This document shows, in pieces, positions 53,716 to 63,564 of a stretch of 64,000 bases of DNA. The stretch lies in the NCBI RefSeq assembly GCF_030811655.1, contig NZ_JAUSRE010000010.1:62001-126000 (forward strand). Reading direction: 5' to 3'. The stretch is from Pseudarthrobacter enclensis (GTDB taxonomy: Bacteria > Actinomycetota > Actinomycetes > Actinomycetales > Micrococcaceae). Made by a program: the position numbers and the translations under genes. A model generated the notes under the pieces. It was not told the DNA's origin. It saw nothing but the letters and a program-made list of their open reading frames with translations, and did no database searches. Each line of letters opens with the position of its first letter. Position 1 is the stretch's first letter.

Positions 53716-54508
53716 AGCTATTTTCGTTGCGGCGTCACTGGCTGAGGCCGGGAAGTTGACTGCGGCAGCGCTGATCGCTGCTAAACGCCCGGCCGGCCGG
53801 AATCGGTCGCGCTTCCCCCGCCAGGTCCCGACCCCTGACCCCTGATGTGGGCGTTAGCTACCGCGCCCTCCCTGGCCAAGCCCTTGATGGCTTGCGAGGG
53901 TGGGGCATCATGACGGACCTGAAGCTGTTACTGCACTCTTGGCGTCCGCGACCCACGGCGGACTTTTGTCTGTCAGGGAAACGAGCCCTGCACGGTCCGT
54001 TAAGGCGAACCGCAGGAACCCGGGGATCTCGGGCCTCGAGATGCCGAATTCACGCCCGGCTAATCAAGACAGTGCTCACGGACTTGAGACCCGCACGGGC
54101 GGCTTCGACTCCCGACAACCTGCAGGCAGTCACACATGTTTCTTGTATGCTCATCCGCCACGTCCACCTGAGGATGTAACCCGATAGCGGACCAGTTTGG
54201 GTAGGGATTGCGTTGGCCCAAGGTCTAGGAAGCCGTTACGGATCCGCCGGCAAGAAGGGTGGGAACAAGCCTGTCGGCATTTTCAGGAGATCTGCAGGTG
54301 AACCGACGTGACCTGCGTGCCGAGAGGGGAGACCCGGCACAAGCAGCCTGGGCAAATGGTTGCTCAAATGGTGGACGCAAAGGCCTCGCCAGGTTCTTCA
54401 CTATGCCCACAGGAGTTGAGCTGGAGAACTCGGGTCATTGGCGTCTGTGTCTGAAAACCCTGAAGTTAGCGACGACGCTCGCTCCAGGGCGCATATCTGG
54501 TAAGAGTA
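53716..54508. other. 0.8-kb gene-poor stretch
   Basis: No gene recognised. A short GCAGCG-CTGAT-CGCTGC stem and a CCGGCCGGCCGG run lie near the reductase 3' end. Frames such as 53847-54179 and 54259-54549 lack ribosome sites and families. Confidence 0.5.
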
Positions 54509-54543
54509 CTCTGCACAGCAGAGACACACTCTGGACAGCAGTA
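54509..54543 (+). promoter_or_regulatory. tandem operator-like palindromes before ABC operon
   Basis: CTCTGC-ACA-GCAGAG (54509-54523) is a perfect 15-bp palindrome. A degenerate copy, CTCTGGACAGCAGTA (54529-54543), follows exactly 20 bp later, two helical turns. The same palindrome occurs at 60930-60944 before the second dioxygenase. Confidence 0.65.
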
Positions 54544-54597
54544 AAGTGATGTGCTTCACTGGCTCAAACACACGAGCACGATGACAAGGAGAACTGC

Positions 54598-55602
54598 ATG
54601 TCAACAACGACTGACCCGCTAGGTCGTCGCGGATTCCTAAAACTGTCTGCCGCGGCGGGAGGTGTTATCTGGTTGGGCTCCTCCCTGACGGCCTGCGGGC
54701 AAAGCGGAGCCAGCGGCAACAAAGGCTATTCCGGCGATGCGGCTGTGACGGGCTTGGCAAGCCTGATACATTCGGCGCCGTTTTTCATTGCCCAGGCGGA
54801 GGGCTACTACAAAGAAGAGGGACTGACGCTCGAACATATTCAGTTCCCTGGCGGCCTAGACACCGTGCGCGGCATCGAATCTGGAATCGGCTTGGGCACT
54901 TCCTCGACCATTCCCGTCTTCATCGCTGCGGAGAAGGGCATGGACGTCAAGATTTTCGGCAATGTCTACACTGCGGCATCCGTGGATTTCATCGCCCTGC
55001 CGGACTCCAAAGTGAACTCCATTACAGACGTCCGGGGCAAAAAGATTGCCGTGAGCACGCCAGGCTCCAATTCCTCCTACTTCGCCGAGCGGACACTGCG
55101 GGAGGCCGGGTTGGAACCGGGCAAGGATGTCGAGCTCGTCAGCGTAGGATCGGCCAGTGATTCCTGGACCGTCGTCTCCAAGGGGGTCGTCGACGTCGCC
55201 TGGACGGCATCACCGTTGTCAGAGAAGATTGCCGATGAGAACGGCGGCAAGGTCATATGGCGCTCCCGGGACTATGTCACCGACTGGTCCGACACCTGCC
55301 TGGTGGCCACTGGTTCCTTCACCGACGAGAACGCCGAAGCCCTCAAGGGGTGGGGCCGTTCGCTGAAGAGGGCAATGGACCTCATCACGAACGACCTGGA
55401 CAAGGCGGCAGCCGTCTACGCCAAGGCCATCGGCTACAAACCTGAAGTAGCGCGTGCGGCCCTGAAAAACTCACAAAGCTACTTTAGCCTCAAGCTGACG
55501 GACGCCCAGCTGGCCGCCGTCGTCGACGCCGGCAAGAAACAAGGCCAGATCACCAAGGACCCAAACATGGACACCATTCTGATGCGGGACTTCCTCGCAT
55601 GA
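54598..55602 (+). CDS. NitT/TauT-family ABC solute-binding protein
   Basis: 334 residues. A twin-arginine signal (GRRGFLKLSAAAGGV) combined with the lipobox LTAC makes it a Tat-exported lipoprotein, suggesting a folded or cofactor-free but fast-folding receptor. The mature part matches the SsuA/TauA/NMT1-like fold (AVTGLASLIHSAPFFIAQAEGYYKEEGL, KIAVSTPGSNSSYF). Such receptors bind small anions, sulfonates, thiamine precursors or aromatic acids. It leads an operon with an ATPase and two permeases. ATG follows AAGGAG. Confidence 0.9.
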   Translation: MSTTTDPLGRRGFLKLSAAAGGVIWLGSSLTACGQSGASGNKGYSGDAAVTGLASLIHSAPFFIAQAEGYYKEEGLTLEHIQFPGGLDTVRGIESGIGLGTSSTIPVFIAAEKGMDVKIFGNVYTAASVDFIALPDSKVNSITDVRGKKIAVSTPGSNSSYFAERTLREAGLEPGKDVELVSVGSASDSWTVVSKGVVDVAWTASPLSEKIADENGGKVIWRSRDYVTDWSDTCLVATGSFTDENAEALKGWGRSLKRAMDLITNDLDKAAAVYAKAIGYKPEVARAALKNSQSYFSLKLTDAQLAAVVDAGKKQGQITKDPNMDTILMRDFLA

Positions 55603-56426
55603 ACCAGGTACCCACCATTCCTTCCACCCGGCAAGAGCACGACGTTGTGTTCGACAACATCGGCATGACCTTCCAGACTGCGGCCGGCGCCACCGAAGCC
55701 GTCGCCAACGTCACCGGCTCCATCCCGGAACACAAATTCGTCTCCGTCATCGGCCCCAGCGGCTGCGGCAAGAGCACCCTGCTGGACATGGTCGGGGGCC
55801 TGCTCAAGCCCACCCGCGGCTCGGTCAGCATCGACGGCGAAACGGTCACCGCCCCGCGGCGCGATACGGCCATGGTTTTTCAAGAAGACTCCACGCTGCA
55901 CTGGCGTAGCGTGCTGGACAACGTCGCCTTCGGCCTGGAGGTCAAGGGCGTCCCCAAGGCCGAGCGTCACGTACGGGCCCGCGAAATGATCGAACTGGTG
56001 GGTCTGCGCCAGTTCGAGGACCACCGGCCCGGACAACTCTCTGGCGGCATGAAGCAGCGCGTCGCGATTGCGCGGGCGCTGGCCATGGAACCGCGGGTGC
56101 TCCTCATGGACGAGCCCTTCGGCGCCCTGGACCAGCAGACGAGGCAGTTCATCGGCAAGGAACTGCTTCGTATCTGGGAGAAGACCCGCAACCGTGTTCT
56201 GTTTATCACCCACGACATCCAGGAAGCCGTTTACCTTTCCGACGAGGTGTGGGTCATGTCTGCCAGGCCCTCGGTGGTTAAAGAGGTCGTCAAAATCGAC
56301 CTGCCCCGCCCGCGACCGGAAGGAACCCACACACTGCCGCGGTTCCGCGAACTGGAGGACCACCTGTGGTCGCTGGTCAAAGTGGAGGCGGAGAAGACCC
56401 TTGGACCAGGGGCGCAGCTGGCGTGA
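55599..56426 (+). CDS. ABC transporter ATPase (NitT/TauT type)
   Basis: 275 residues. Walker A GPSGCGKST, Q-loop VFQED, signature LSGGMKQRV, Walker B VLLMDEPFGALD and H-loop ITHD are all intact. It powers the importer of this operon. Its start overlaps the binding-protein stop (ATGA), and its stop overlaps the next permease start (GTGA). Confidence 0.95.
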   Translation: MNQVPTIPSTRQEHDVVFDNIGMTFQTAAGATEAVANVTGSIPEHKFVSVIGPSGCGKSTLLDMVGGLLKPTRGSVSIDGETVTAPRRDTAMVFQEDSTLHWRSVLDNVAFGLEVKGVPKAERHVRAREMIELVGLRQFEDHRPGQLSGGMKQRVAIARALAMEPRVLLMDEPFGALDQQTRQFIGKELLRIWEKTRNRVLFITHDIQEAVYLSDEVWVMSARPSVVKEVVKIDLPRPRPEGTHTLPRFRELEDHLWSLVKVEAEKTLGPGAQLA

Positions 56427-57214
56427 CGATCGCGAAGACTCTGCCAAAGAACCAACCCGTGCCGATGACGCGGCGCGCTGCGGCAGTACGCTGGGCGATC
56501 GTTGCCGGACTCGTTGTCCTGCTCGAGGCGACCACCAGGACGGGGCTAGTGGACCGTTCCCTCATGGTGCCGCCGTCCGAGATCCTGGCCCGGCTGGCAT
56601 CAATTGTCCCTACCGGCCAGTTCGCCGCCGACGGAGCGCGCACCATCACCACCATCCTGGTGGCCTTCGCCGTTGGCCTGGTGCTGGGGATCCCGCTCGG
56701 GGTGTTCCTGTGGAGGATTCCCGCCGCCGGGCGCATCCTGGAGCCCTTCATCGTCACCGGCTATGCGATGCCGACGCTGCTCTTCTACCCGGTGTTGCTG
56801 GCGGTGATGGGCCTGAACGCGGGTCCCATCATCCTCATCGCAGCGAGCATGTCACTGGTGCCGATCGCACTGACCACGATGGTTGCACTGAACTCCATCA
56901 AGCCGATCCTGCACAAGGTGGCCAACTCGCTGAACGCCTCGCCGTCCCAGTACTACGTGAAGGTTCTGCTTCCCGCCGCGACGCCGCTGGTTTTCCCGGG
57001 GGTCAAGCTCGGCTTCATCTATGCGGTGATCGGCACCATCGCCATGGAATTCATCCTGGCGGCGCAGGGAATCGGCTTTCGCGCCGGCTTCTACTACCGG
57101 GAGCTGAACACCGCGGACATGTGGGCCTACATCACCGTCGTCGTCGTGCTTAGCGTGATTGTGAACAGCATTCTGACCTGGCTGGAAAAGCGCATCAGAA
57201 GGGACATGCTTTGA
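56423..57214 (+). CDS. ABC importer permease A (NitT/TauT type)
   Basis: About 263 residues, five to six predicted membrane helices, with the permease coupling region in SIKPILHKVANSLNASPSQYYVKVLLPAATP. GTG 56423 is chosen because of the GTGA overlap; the longer frame runs inside the ATPase gene. It pairs with the following permease in a heterodimeric channel, whereas many systems of this type use one permease gene. Confidence 0.9.
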   Translation: MTIAKTLPKNQPVPMTRRAAAVRWAIVAGLVVLLEATTRTGLVDRSLMVPPSEILARLASIVPTGQFAADGARTITTILVAFAVGLVLGIPLGVFLWRIPAAGRILEPFIVTGYAMPTLLFYPVLLAVMGLNAGPIILIAASMSLVPIALTTMVALNSIKPILHKVANSLNASPSQYYVKVLLPAATPLVFPGVKLGFIYAVIGTIAMEFILAAQGIGFRAGFYYRELNTADMWAYITVVVVLSVIVNSILTWLEKRIRRDML

Positions 57215-58008
57215 GGACCGCCACACTTCCCTTGTTTCCCCGCACCACCGACCGGAACGCCACAAGGAACCGCTCCACCATCACCGACACCCTCTGGCGC
57301 ACCGGAGTCATGGTGGTGCTGCTGGCAATCTGGGCAGCTCTGTCCATGGTGACGGACCTCGTCGCATCGCCTGCTGCTTCCCTCACCGCCCTGGTGGAGC
57401 TCTTCGCCAACGGGTCCATCTACCGCCACCTGAATGCCACGCTCCAAGCGGTGCTCATCGGATTCCTCATCGCGGCGGCCGCCGGCTTCCCGCTGGGCTA
57501 TGCGATCGGACGCAGCAAATTCCTGGGCGCGGTCTTCGATCCGATCGTCGCGGGTGCGTTCGCTATCCCGCGCGTGATCTTCTTTCCTGTCCTGTTGCAG
57601 ATCTTCGGCGTGGGCGTGGGCGCGCAGTCGGCAATGGCTGCCCTGGCGGCGGTCTTTCCCATCATGGTCTCAACCACCGCCGGCGTACGGGCCATAAACC
57701 CCCTGCTGCCAAAGCTGGCACGGTCGCTGAGCCTGTCGCCCCTGCAGACGGTGACTAAGATCTACGTGCCGGCCATGGCGCCGTCATTGATGGTGGGCAT
57801 CCGGATTGGCTTCAGCATCGCCTTCATCAACGTCATCATTGCCGAGTTCTTCGCCGCACGCGCCGGCCTTGGCCTGTTGACCCTGCGCGCCTACGGCCAG
57901 CTGGACCTGCCGGCAATGTACGGCATCGTGGTGCTGCTGGCACTGATTGCCCTGGTTGGCAACCTGGCCCTGTGGGCCGTCGAGCGCAGGCTTAGCCGCA
58001 AGGCCTGA
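57211..58008 (+). CDS. ABC importer permease B (NitT/TauT type)
   Basis: 265 residues and six predicted helices; coupling region [35 protein letters not shown] 57211 overlaps the preceding stop (TTGA). The paired permeases share the NPLL/ NSIKPIL-like pattern, indicating an old duplication. Confidence 0.9.
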   Translation: MRTATLPLFPRTTDRNATRNRSTITDTLWRTGVMVVLLAIWAALSMVTDLVASPAASLTALVELFANGSIYRHLNATLQAVLIGFLIAAAAGFPLGYAIGRSKFLGAVFDPIVAGAFAIPRVIFFPVLLQIFGVGVGAQSAMAALAAVFPIMVSTTAGVRAINPLLPKLARSLSLSPLQTVTKIYVPAMAPSLMVGIRIGFSIAFINVIIAEFFAARAGLGLLTLRAYGQLDLPAMYGIVVLLALIALVGNLALWAVERRLSRKA

Positions 58009-58057
58009 CCCCTGCCGTTTTCCGCGAACTACCACCATTTTCTTAGTGAGGACACAC

Positions 58058-58720
58058 ATGACTACGCCTACCAGTACCGCGGTGGAGGAATACCAGCGCC
58101 TGCGGACAGAATTCAGGAACAAAGGACTCGGCGGCCGCACAGGGTTCGGGGAGCGTCCGGCACTGCTGGTGATCGACCTGATCCGGGGCTTCACCGACAC
58201 CCGTTCCCCCTTGGCCGGAGATCTTGACAGCCAGCTCGAGGCCACCCGACAGCTGCTGGGCTCTGCCCGGGAAGCCAACGTTCCTGTCATCTTCTCGACT
58301 GTCGCCTACGACGCCGACCTGCAGGAGGCCGGCAAGTGGATCCGGAAAATCCCGTCCAACAGCTGGCTGGTGGAGGGCAGCGAATGGGTTGAGCTGGACG
58401 AACGGCTGGGCCGCCGGGACGATGAAATGCTGCTCGTCAAGAAGTACGCATCCTGCTTCTTCGGGACCGACCTGGCCGCACGTCTGGTGGCCAGGGGAGT
58501 GGATACCCTGATCCTTGTCGGCTGCACCACCAGCGGCTGTGTCCGTGCCACCGCCGTCGATGCCTGCTCCTATGGATTCCACACCGTCGTGGTAGAGGAG
58601 GGCGTGGGCGACCGGGCAGAGCTGCCCCACCTCGCCAGCCTCTTCGACATCGACAACAAGTACGGCGACGTCGTGGGCTTGGAGGAGGCGGAGGCCTACC
58701 TTGACGGTGTCGGCCGCTAG
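58058..58720 (+). CDS. isochorismatase-fold amidohydrolase (N-carbamoylsarcosine-amidase-like)
   Basis: About 220 residues. Catalytic Asp in [12 protein letters not shown], Lys in [13 protein letters not shown] and Cys in [15 protein letters not shown], with the N-terminal [19 protein letters not shown] pattern that closely recalls Arthrobacter N-carbamoylsarcosine amidase. It would release ammonia from a carbamoyl or amide group. ATG 58058 is near GTGAGGA; the frame extends upstream into the permease. It follows the importer by 50 bp, so the imported compound may be its amide-containing substrate. Confidence 0.87.
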   Translation: MTTPTSTAVEEYQRLRTEFRNKGLGGRTGFGERPALLVIDLIRGFTDTRSPLAGDLDSQLEATRQLLGSAREANVPVIFSTVAYDADLQEAGKWIRKIPSNSWLVEGSEWVELDERLGRRDDEMLLVKKYASCFFGTDLAARLVARGVDTLILVGCTTSGCVRATAVDACSYGFHTVVVEEGVGDRAELPHLASLFDIDNKYGDVVGLEEAEAYLDGVGR

Positions 58721-58744
58721 GGGCCGCCGGCCGGGCGCCATGTG

Positions 58745-59917
58745 ATGCCCGGGGAGCCGCGCGCCCGGGGCAAGTGGTCTCCCTCGGCAGGCACCGACAG
58801 GGCGCTGAATGCGGTCGCGAACGTTTTATTCTCCTTCGCGCTCGGTACGTTGTCGGTTGTGGTCCCGTTGGTCGCCGTCCGCGCAGGCTACAGTCCCAGC
58901 CAGGTCGGCCTGCTGGTGGCGGTAGCCGCCGTCGCGCAGATAGCGACCCGCCTATGCATGGGGGCGCTCATGCGCACCTTCCCAGACAAGTGGTTCCTCA
59001 TCGCGGCCGCACTGCTGATCACGGAATCATGTGCCCTGTTGGCTTCCTCGGACGCTCTCTGGGTCCTCTCCCTAGCCCAGCTGGTCCAAGGCACGTCGCG
59101 AGCCTTGTTCTGGACCAGCAGCCAAACCCACGCCGTCAGAACTTCGTCCTCCGCGGTGGCGGCACTGCGGGACGTGAACCTGGCGGCTGCAATCGGTGCC
59201 CTGACCGGGCCTGCCGCGGCCGGATACCTCTGGGAGACCTCTGTCCAGCTGCCGATGCTGGCTGGGGCCGCCGCTGGGGCCCTGGCCGTATGTCCGCTGT
59301 TGCTCATCATCAAATTCCCCCCATTTGAGGGGACGAAATCCGCGCCCGACGGCGGGAAGCATCTGTGGCGGCGGCCGGGGGTTGACGCGGCCTGCTGGAT
59401 GAACGGGGCGGCGGGGGCGTGGAAGAGCCTGCTGGACTCCTACGTGCCGGTGGTGCTGTCCCTCGCGGGCCAGTCTGCCATTACCACCGGCGTCCTGATG
59501 TCCACAGCCAACACCATGGTGCTGTGCGGCAGCGCGGCCAGCGGCTGGGTCCGGCGGAAGGGAATCAGGGCCTCCCTCATGACCGGGGTGCTCGCGGCTG
59601 GTCTGGGCCTGGCAGCTGCGGGACCGGTCGCGGGCTGGACAGCCATCGCGGCTGCCGCTCTGGCGCTCTCGGGCGTAGGTGCCGGCATACTGCAGACGGT
59701 AGGCCCGGCCATCGCTGCAGAGGCCGTCCATCCGGAAGAGCGCGGTGACGCCCTGGCCGTCACGGGCACCTTCCGGGCCTCGGCGCTCTTCCTCGCGCCC
59801 ATCGGCATGGCCGGCCTGGTCACCATCGTTCCCGTGGCAGGGGCTCTGCTCGCGGCCGGCCTCCTGATCTCCGCCCCGGCCGCGGCAACCTGGCTGCCTG
59901 GGCGGCGGGGCCTGTGA
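58745..59917 (+). CDS. MFS transporter, paralogue of 43416-44684
   Basis: About 390 residues, 12 helices. The segment FWTSSQTHAVRTSSSAVAAL and [15 protein letters not shown] match those of the first module's MFS protein. GTG 58742 is an alternative start. It lies 24 bp after the amidase and 65 bp before the aldo/keto reductase. Confidence 0.88.
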   Translation: MPGEPRARGKWSPSAGTDRALNAVANVLFSFALGTLSVVVPLVAVRAGYSPSQVGLLVAVAAVAQIATRLCMGALMRTFPDKWFLIAAALLITESCALLASSDALWVLSLAQLVQGTSRALFWTSSQTHAVRTSSSAVAALRDVNLAAAIGALTGPAAAGYLWETSVQLPMLAGAAAGALAVCPLLLIIKFPPFEGTKSAPDGGKHLWRRPGVDAACWMNGAAGAWKSLLDSYVPVVLSLAGQSAITTGVLMSTANTMVLCGSAASGWVRRKGIRASLMTGVLAAGLGLAAAGPVAGWTAIAAAALALSGVGAGILQTVGPAIAAEAVHPEERGDALAVTGTFRASALFLAPIGMAGLVTIVPVAGALLAAGLLISAPAAATWLPGRRGL

Positions 59918-59981
59918 CAGCACCCGGGGCCCGTCGTCGTGCCTGTTTCCTACCCGAATCCACACTCAAGGAGGACATCCC

Positions 59982-60848
59982 ATGACCTATGACAACCCTA
60001 TAACCACCGACGCAGCCGCACTCCCCAGGCTGGACCTTCAGCACGGACACACAATTCCCCGGATCGGGCTGGGAACCTGGCCCCTGGTGGGGGACGAATG
60101 CGAAGCCGCCGTCCGCTATGCCGTCCAGGCCGGCTACCGGCTTCTCGACACGGCCTTCCAATACCGGAATGAGGCAGCGGTGGGCAGAGGCGTGCGGACT
60201 TCGGGTATTCCCCGGGAGGAGTTGTTTATCGCCAGCAAGTTCAACAAGGAGTCCCACAGCATCGACGGCGTGCAGCGGGCCTACGACGACAGCCTGCGGC
60301 GGCTTGGCGTGGACTACCTGGACATGTTCATGTGCCACTGGCCCAATCCGGGCTGGGGACAGTATGTCGAAGCGTGGAAGGGCCTGGTCAAGCTGCTCGA
60401 AGAGGGCCGCGTCAAGGCCATCGGAGTCTCCAACTTCAAGCCCGGGCATCTGGCAAGGATCATCGAGGCAACTGGTGTGGTTCCGGATGTCAACCAGATC
60501 CAACTCAGCGTGGACCTGGCACGCCTTGAGCCACGCGCCGTGCACCGGGAGTTGGAAATTGTCACCGAAGCGTGGAGCCCCATCGGGCGCAATTCCGGGC
60601 TGCGCGAGAACCCGACCGTGGTCGGGATTGCGGAACGGCTGGGGAAAAGCCCGGCCCAGGTCCTTCTGCGCTGGCACGTGCAGCAGGACCTGGTGCCTGT
60701 TCCGCAGGCTGCCGCTCCGGAGTGGCTCAAGGAAAACATTTCGGTGTTCGATTTCGAGCTCAGAGCCGCCGACATGGAGGCGCTGGCCGCCTTGGACCGG
60801 GGAGAAGCGGCGGCCCGCGATTCGGATTCACCGGAAAACGGTCACTAA
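59982..60848 (+). CDS. aldo/keto reductase
   Basis: 288 residues. Catalytic Asp and Tyr in LDTAFQYRNEAAVG, Lys in FIASKFN and His in MFMCHWPNP are present, with the NADPH-site IGVSNFKPGHL. It reduces an aldehyde or ketone, or may act on the dihydrodiol product of the dioxygenase in place of a classical dehydrogenase. ATG follows AAGGAGG. It is the last gene before the operator/promoter of the second dioxygenase operon. Confidence 0.92.
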   Translation: MTYDNPITTDAAALPRLDLQHGHTIPRIGLGTWPLVGDECEAAVRYAVQAGYRLLDTAFQYRNEAAVGRGVRTSGIPREELFIASKFNKESHSIDGVQRAYDDSLRRLGVDYLDMFMCHWPNPGWGQYVEAWKGLVKLLEEGRVKAIGVSNFKPGHLARIIEATGVVPDVNQIQLSVDLARLEPRAVHRELEIVTEAWSPIGRNSGLRENPTVVGIAERLGKSPAQVLLRWHVQQDLVPVPQAAAPEWLKENISVFDFELRAADMEALAALDRGEAAARDSDSPENGH

Positions 60849-60929
60849 TCGGACCCCTCCCACCCGCGCCCCGGCAAAGGGGTTGACGCAGCTCACAATT
60901 TCCGACATTCTCTTATCTAAAGAAATAGT

Positions 60930-60944
60930 CTCTGCTGTGCAGAG
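60930..60944 (+). promoter_or_regulatory. operator-like palindrome before second dioxygenase operon
   Basis: CTCTGC-TGT-GCAGAG, the exact reverse complement (hence the same site) of the palindrome at 54509-54523. It ends 23 bp before the alpha-subunit start. A weak -35 TTGACG is at about 60881. Confidence 0.65.
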
Positions 60945-60967
60945 AAAAACTTCCAAGGAGAACAGCT

Positions 60968-62422
60968 ATGACAGACCAGAGTGTGGTCCTGCAGGATGTG
61001 CGGCAAGGGATGATCCCGGCCCATATCTACAACGACAAGGAAATCTTCGACCTCGAGAAAGAGCGGCTCTTTAGCCGCAGCTGGCTGTTCGTCGCGCATG
61101 AGTCTGAGGTGCCGGAAACCGGCGACTATGTTGTCCGGCGGGTGCTCGAAGATTCCTTCATCATTTCCCGGGACGAAATGGGCGAAATCCGCGCCCTGTT
61201 CAACATGTGCCTGCACCGGGGCATGCAGGTGTGCCGGGCGGAGATGGGCAACGCGTCGCACTTCCGCTGCCCCTACCACGGCTGGTCTTACCGCAATGAC
61301 GGACGCATCGTGGGGCTGCCGTTCCACCAGGAGGCCTTCGGCGGCGAAGAGGGCTTCCGGAAGAAGGGCCAGACCCTGCTGCCGGCGCCTTCGCTGGGAA
61401 TTTACAACGGCCTGATCTTTATCAGCATGGATCCGGATGCGCAACCGCTAGAGGACTTCCTCGGCGACTTCAAGTTCTACCTGGACTACTACACGAAGCA
61501 GAGCACGGATGGAATTGAACTGCGCGGCCCCCAGCGATGGCGGATCAAGGCCAACTGGAAAATCGGCGCCGAAAACTTCGCAGGCGACATGTACCACACG
61601 CCCCAGACCCACACCTCTGTGGTGGAGATCGGCCTGTTCCGCGAGCCCAAGGCGGAAAAGCGCAAGGACGGCACCACCTACTGGGCGGGCAACGGCGGCG
61701 GCACCACCTACAAGCTCCCCGAAGGCAGCCTGGAGGACAGGCTGCGCTACGTGGGTTACCCGGACGACATGATTGAACGGATGAAGGAGCAGTGGAGCCA
61801 GCAGCAGCTGGATGTCATCGGCAAGGACGGTTTCATGATTTCCGCCGCCTCCCTTTTCCCCAACATGAGCTTCGTGCACAACTGGCCCCGCGTGGAGGAA
61901 GACTCAGACGAAGTCCTTCCCTTTATCTCCATCCGCCAGTGGCAGCCCATCAGCGAAAACGAAACCGAAGTGCTGTCCTGGTTCGCCGTGGATAAAAACG
62001 CCTCCGAAGAGTACAAGGCGCTTTCCTACAAGGCATACCTGATGTGCTTCGGCAGCGGCGGCATGTTCGAGCAGGACGACGTCGAAAACTGGGTGTCCCT
62101 GACCAATACCGCGGCCGGATCCATGGCACGGCGGCTGCTGCTCAACGGCCGCATGGGCCTGCTGGAAAACGGCGGGAACGTCGTCGAACCGCTGACCCCT
62201 GAACAGTACTCCGGCCCCGGATCCACCCGGGTGGGGTACAGCGAATACAACCAGCGCGAGCTGCTGCTGCGCTGGGCGGACCACCTCGAACGCCCGGCCC
62301 GGGCCGCGGCCCAGCTGCACGTCGGGGTTGATCCGGTGTCAGCCGCACCCGCGGCCTGTGCAACTGAAACCGCCCCGCACACCGCAGCAGCTGTGCCCGC
62401 GATGATGTCCCAGGAGGCCTAG
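60968..62422 (+). CDS. second ring-hydroxylating dioxygenase alpha subunit
   Basis: 484 residues. Rieske motif CLHRGMQVC with CPYHGW; iron site NFAGDMYHTPQTH with Asp in EQDDVENW. It shares the layout of the first alpha subunit (39613) but is clearly diverged, so a different substrate is likely. The Ala/Pro-rich C-terminal tail (after about residue 450) is unusual. ATG follows AAGGAG. It starts an operon with beta subunit, small protein, ferredoxin and reductase. Confidence 0.93.
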   Translation: MTDQSVVLQDVRQGMIPAHIYNDKEIFDLEKERLFSRSWLFVAHESEVPETGDYVVRRVLEDSFIISRDEMGEIRALFNMCLHRGMQVCRAEMGNASHFRCPYHGWSYRNDGRIVGLPFHQEAFGGEEGFRKKGQTLLPAPSLGIYNGLIFISMDPDAQPLEDFLGDFKFYLDYYTKQSTDGIELRGPQRWRIKANWKIGAENFAGDMYHTPQTHTSVVEIGLFREPKAEKRKDGTTYWAGNGGGTTYKLPEGSLEDRLRYVGYPDDMIERMKEQWSQQQLDVIGKDGFMISAASLFPNMSFVHNWPRVEEDSDEVLPFISIRQWQPISENETEVLSWFAVDKNASEEYKALSYKAYLMCFGSGGMFEQDDVENWVSLTNTAAGSMARRLLLNGRMGLLENGGNVVEPLTPEQYSGPGSTRVGYSEYNQRELLLRWADHLERPARAAAQLHVGVDPVSAAPAACATETAPHTAAAVPAMMSQEA

Positions 62423-62424
62423 GA

Positions 62425-63021
62425 ATGACTGCCACTAAAGTCAACGGCATGACCCTTTCGGAACAATCGGTACTCGGAGCGCACGCCCCGCGCACGCAGC
62501 GGACCGGGCACAGCCTTCCCTTCAACGACGAACTGCACCTGGAGGCGCACCGCTGGCTGGTGGACGAGGCCTATTTGCTCGACGCGCAGGATTACGACGA
62601 GTGGCTGGCACGGATCGCCGACGACGTGCACTACCTCATGCCCGTACGCGTCACCACCGCCCTCGGTGCCGGCTACTCGACCTCACCCGGCATGGCGCAC
62701 CTCGACGAGAACAAGTACTCGCTCAGCCGCCGGGTGGCACGTTTCGCCACCGAGCACGCCTGGACCGAGGATCCGCCGTCAAGATTGCGGCACTACGTCA
62801 CGAACGTCCGCACCTTCCGCACGGACAAGGCGGACGAAATCGTCGCCGAATCGGCGGTGCTGCTCTTCCGGAGCCGGGGCGATGTCGGCGAGGCCGCCAC
62901 GGTGTCCGCAGGCCGGGAGGACCTCCTGCGCCGCACCGGAACCGGCTGGGAACTGGCCCGCCGCACCATCATGCTGGACGAGTCCGTCATCCGGATGCAG
63001 AACCTGGCGATCTTCCTTTGA
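62425..63021 (+). CDS. second ring-hydroxylating dioxygenase beta subunit
   Basis: 198 residues. HRWLVDEAYLLDAQDYDEWLARIADDVHYLMPVRV and the C-terminal RRTIMLDESVIRMQNLAIFL match the small subunit. Its ATG is 2 bp after the alpha stop; its TGA overlaps the TTG of the next small gene (TTGA). About 20 extra N-terminal residues precede the usual start compared with the first module. Confidence 0.92.
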   Translation: MTATKVNGMTLSEQSVLGAHAPRTQRTGHSLPFNDELHLEAHRWLVDEAYLLDAQDYDEWLARIADDVHYLMPVRVTTALGAGYSTSPGMAHLDENKYSLSRRVARFATEHAWTEDPPSRLRHYVTNVRTFRTDKADEIVAESAVLLFRSRGDVGEAATVSAGREDLLRRTGTGWELARRTIMLDESVIRMQNLAIFL

Positions 63022-63323
63022 AACTCGGGTGGGAAGGTGAAGAAGAGGACCGTCTCGCAGCCATCCGGGCAGCAGAGGAACGCACCCGGCTCGAAGCCAG
63101 TGCCGTGGGGACTCCCATCGTGATCGCCAACGAATTCTCCGAGGTCCAGGTGACCCGCGTCGAGACCCGGAACGGGTCCCGGCTAATGATCACTTCGCCC
63201 CGTTCCGGCCAGTGGGTCACGCTGTGTCCGCTGGAACTCGAAGCCCTAACCTGGCAGGCCCCGGCCACCTTTTCGGCAATGATCGGAAACCCGTTCGGGC
63301 CCCTGATCACCGAAGACCAGTAA
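63018..63323 (+). CDS. 101-residue dioxygenase-associated protein of unknown function
   Basis: TTG 63018 overlaps the beta-subunit stop (TTGA) and opens a frame of 101 codons beginning LKLGWEGEEEDRLAA. The C-terminal half (SPRSGQWVTLCPLELEALTWQAP) looks like a compact folded domain. No catalytic motif or family was recognised. Position between beta subunit and ferredoxin in a tightly packed operon, together with its protein-like composition, supports translation. The first module has no equivalent. Confidence 0.7.
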   Translation: MKLGWEGEEEDRLAAIRAAEERTRLEASAVGTPIVIANEFSEVQVTRVETRNGSRLMITSPRSGQWVTLCPLELEALTWQAPATFSAMIGNPFGPLITEDQ

Positions 63324-63366
63324 CCAGGACCCACAAACAGCATCAAACCAAGCGAAGGAGCCGACC

Positions 63367-63564
63367 ATGCCTGTCGTGAAAGCCGACCTGCAGGCCTGTC
63401 AGGGCTATGCCAACTGCGTTGTTGGAGCCACTGACTATTTCGATCTCGACGACGACGGAATCGTCGTTGTCCTGCGCACAGAGGTACCCGAAACCGACCG
63501 GCTGCGGGTTACTGAAGCTGCGCGCAGCTGCCCCGTTACCGCCCTCGTGGTGGAGGACGCATGA
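63367..63564 (+). CDS. [3Fe-4S]-type ferredoxin
   Basis: 65 residues, the same length and Cys layout as the ferredoxin at 42431: ACQGYANC and the late SCPVTAL. ATG 63367 follows AAGGAG. Its TGA overlaps the reductase ATG (ATGA). It passes electrons to the dioxygenase of the same operon. Confidence 0.92.
   Translation: MPVVKADLQACQGYANCVVGATDYFDLDDDGIVVVLRTEVPETDRLRVTEAARSCPVTALVVEDA

Noticed and set aside
54259..54549. 96-codon frame before the ABC operon
   Set aside because: It runs through the operator palindromes and promoter region and has no ribosome site.
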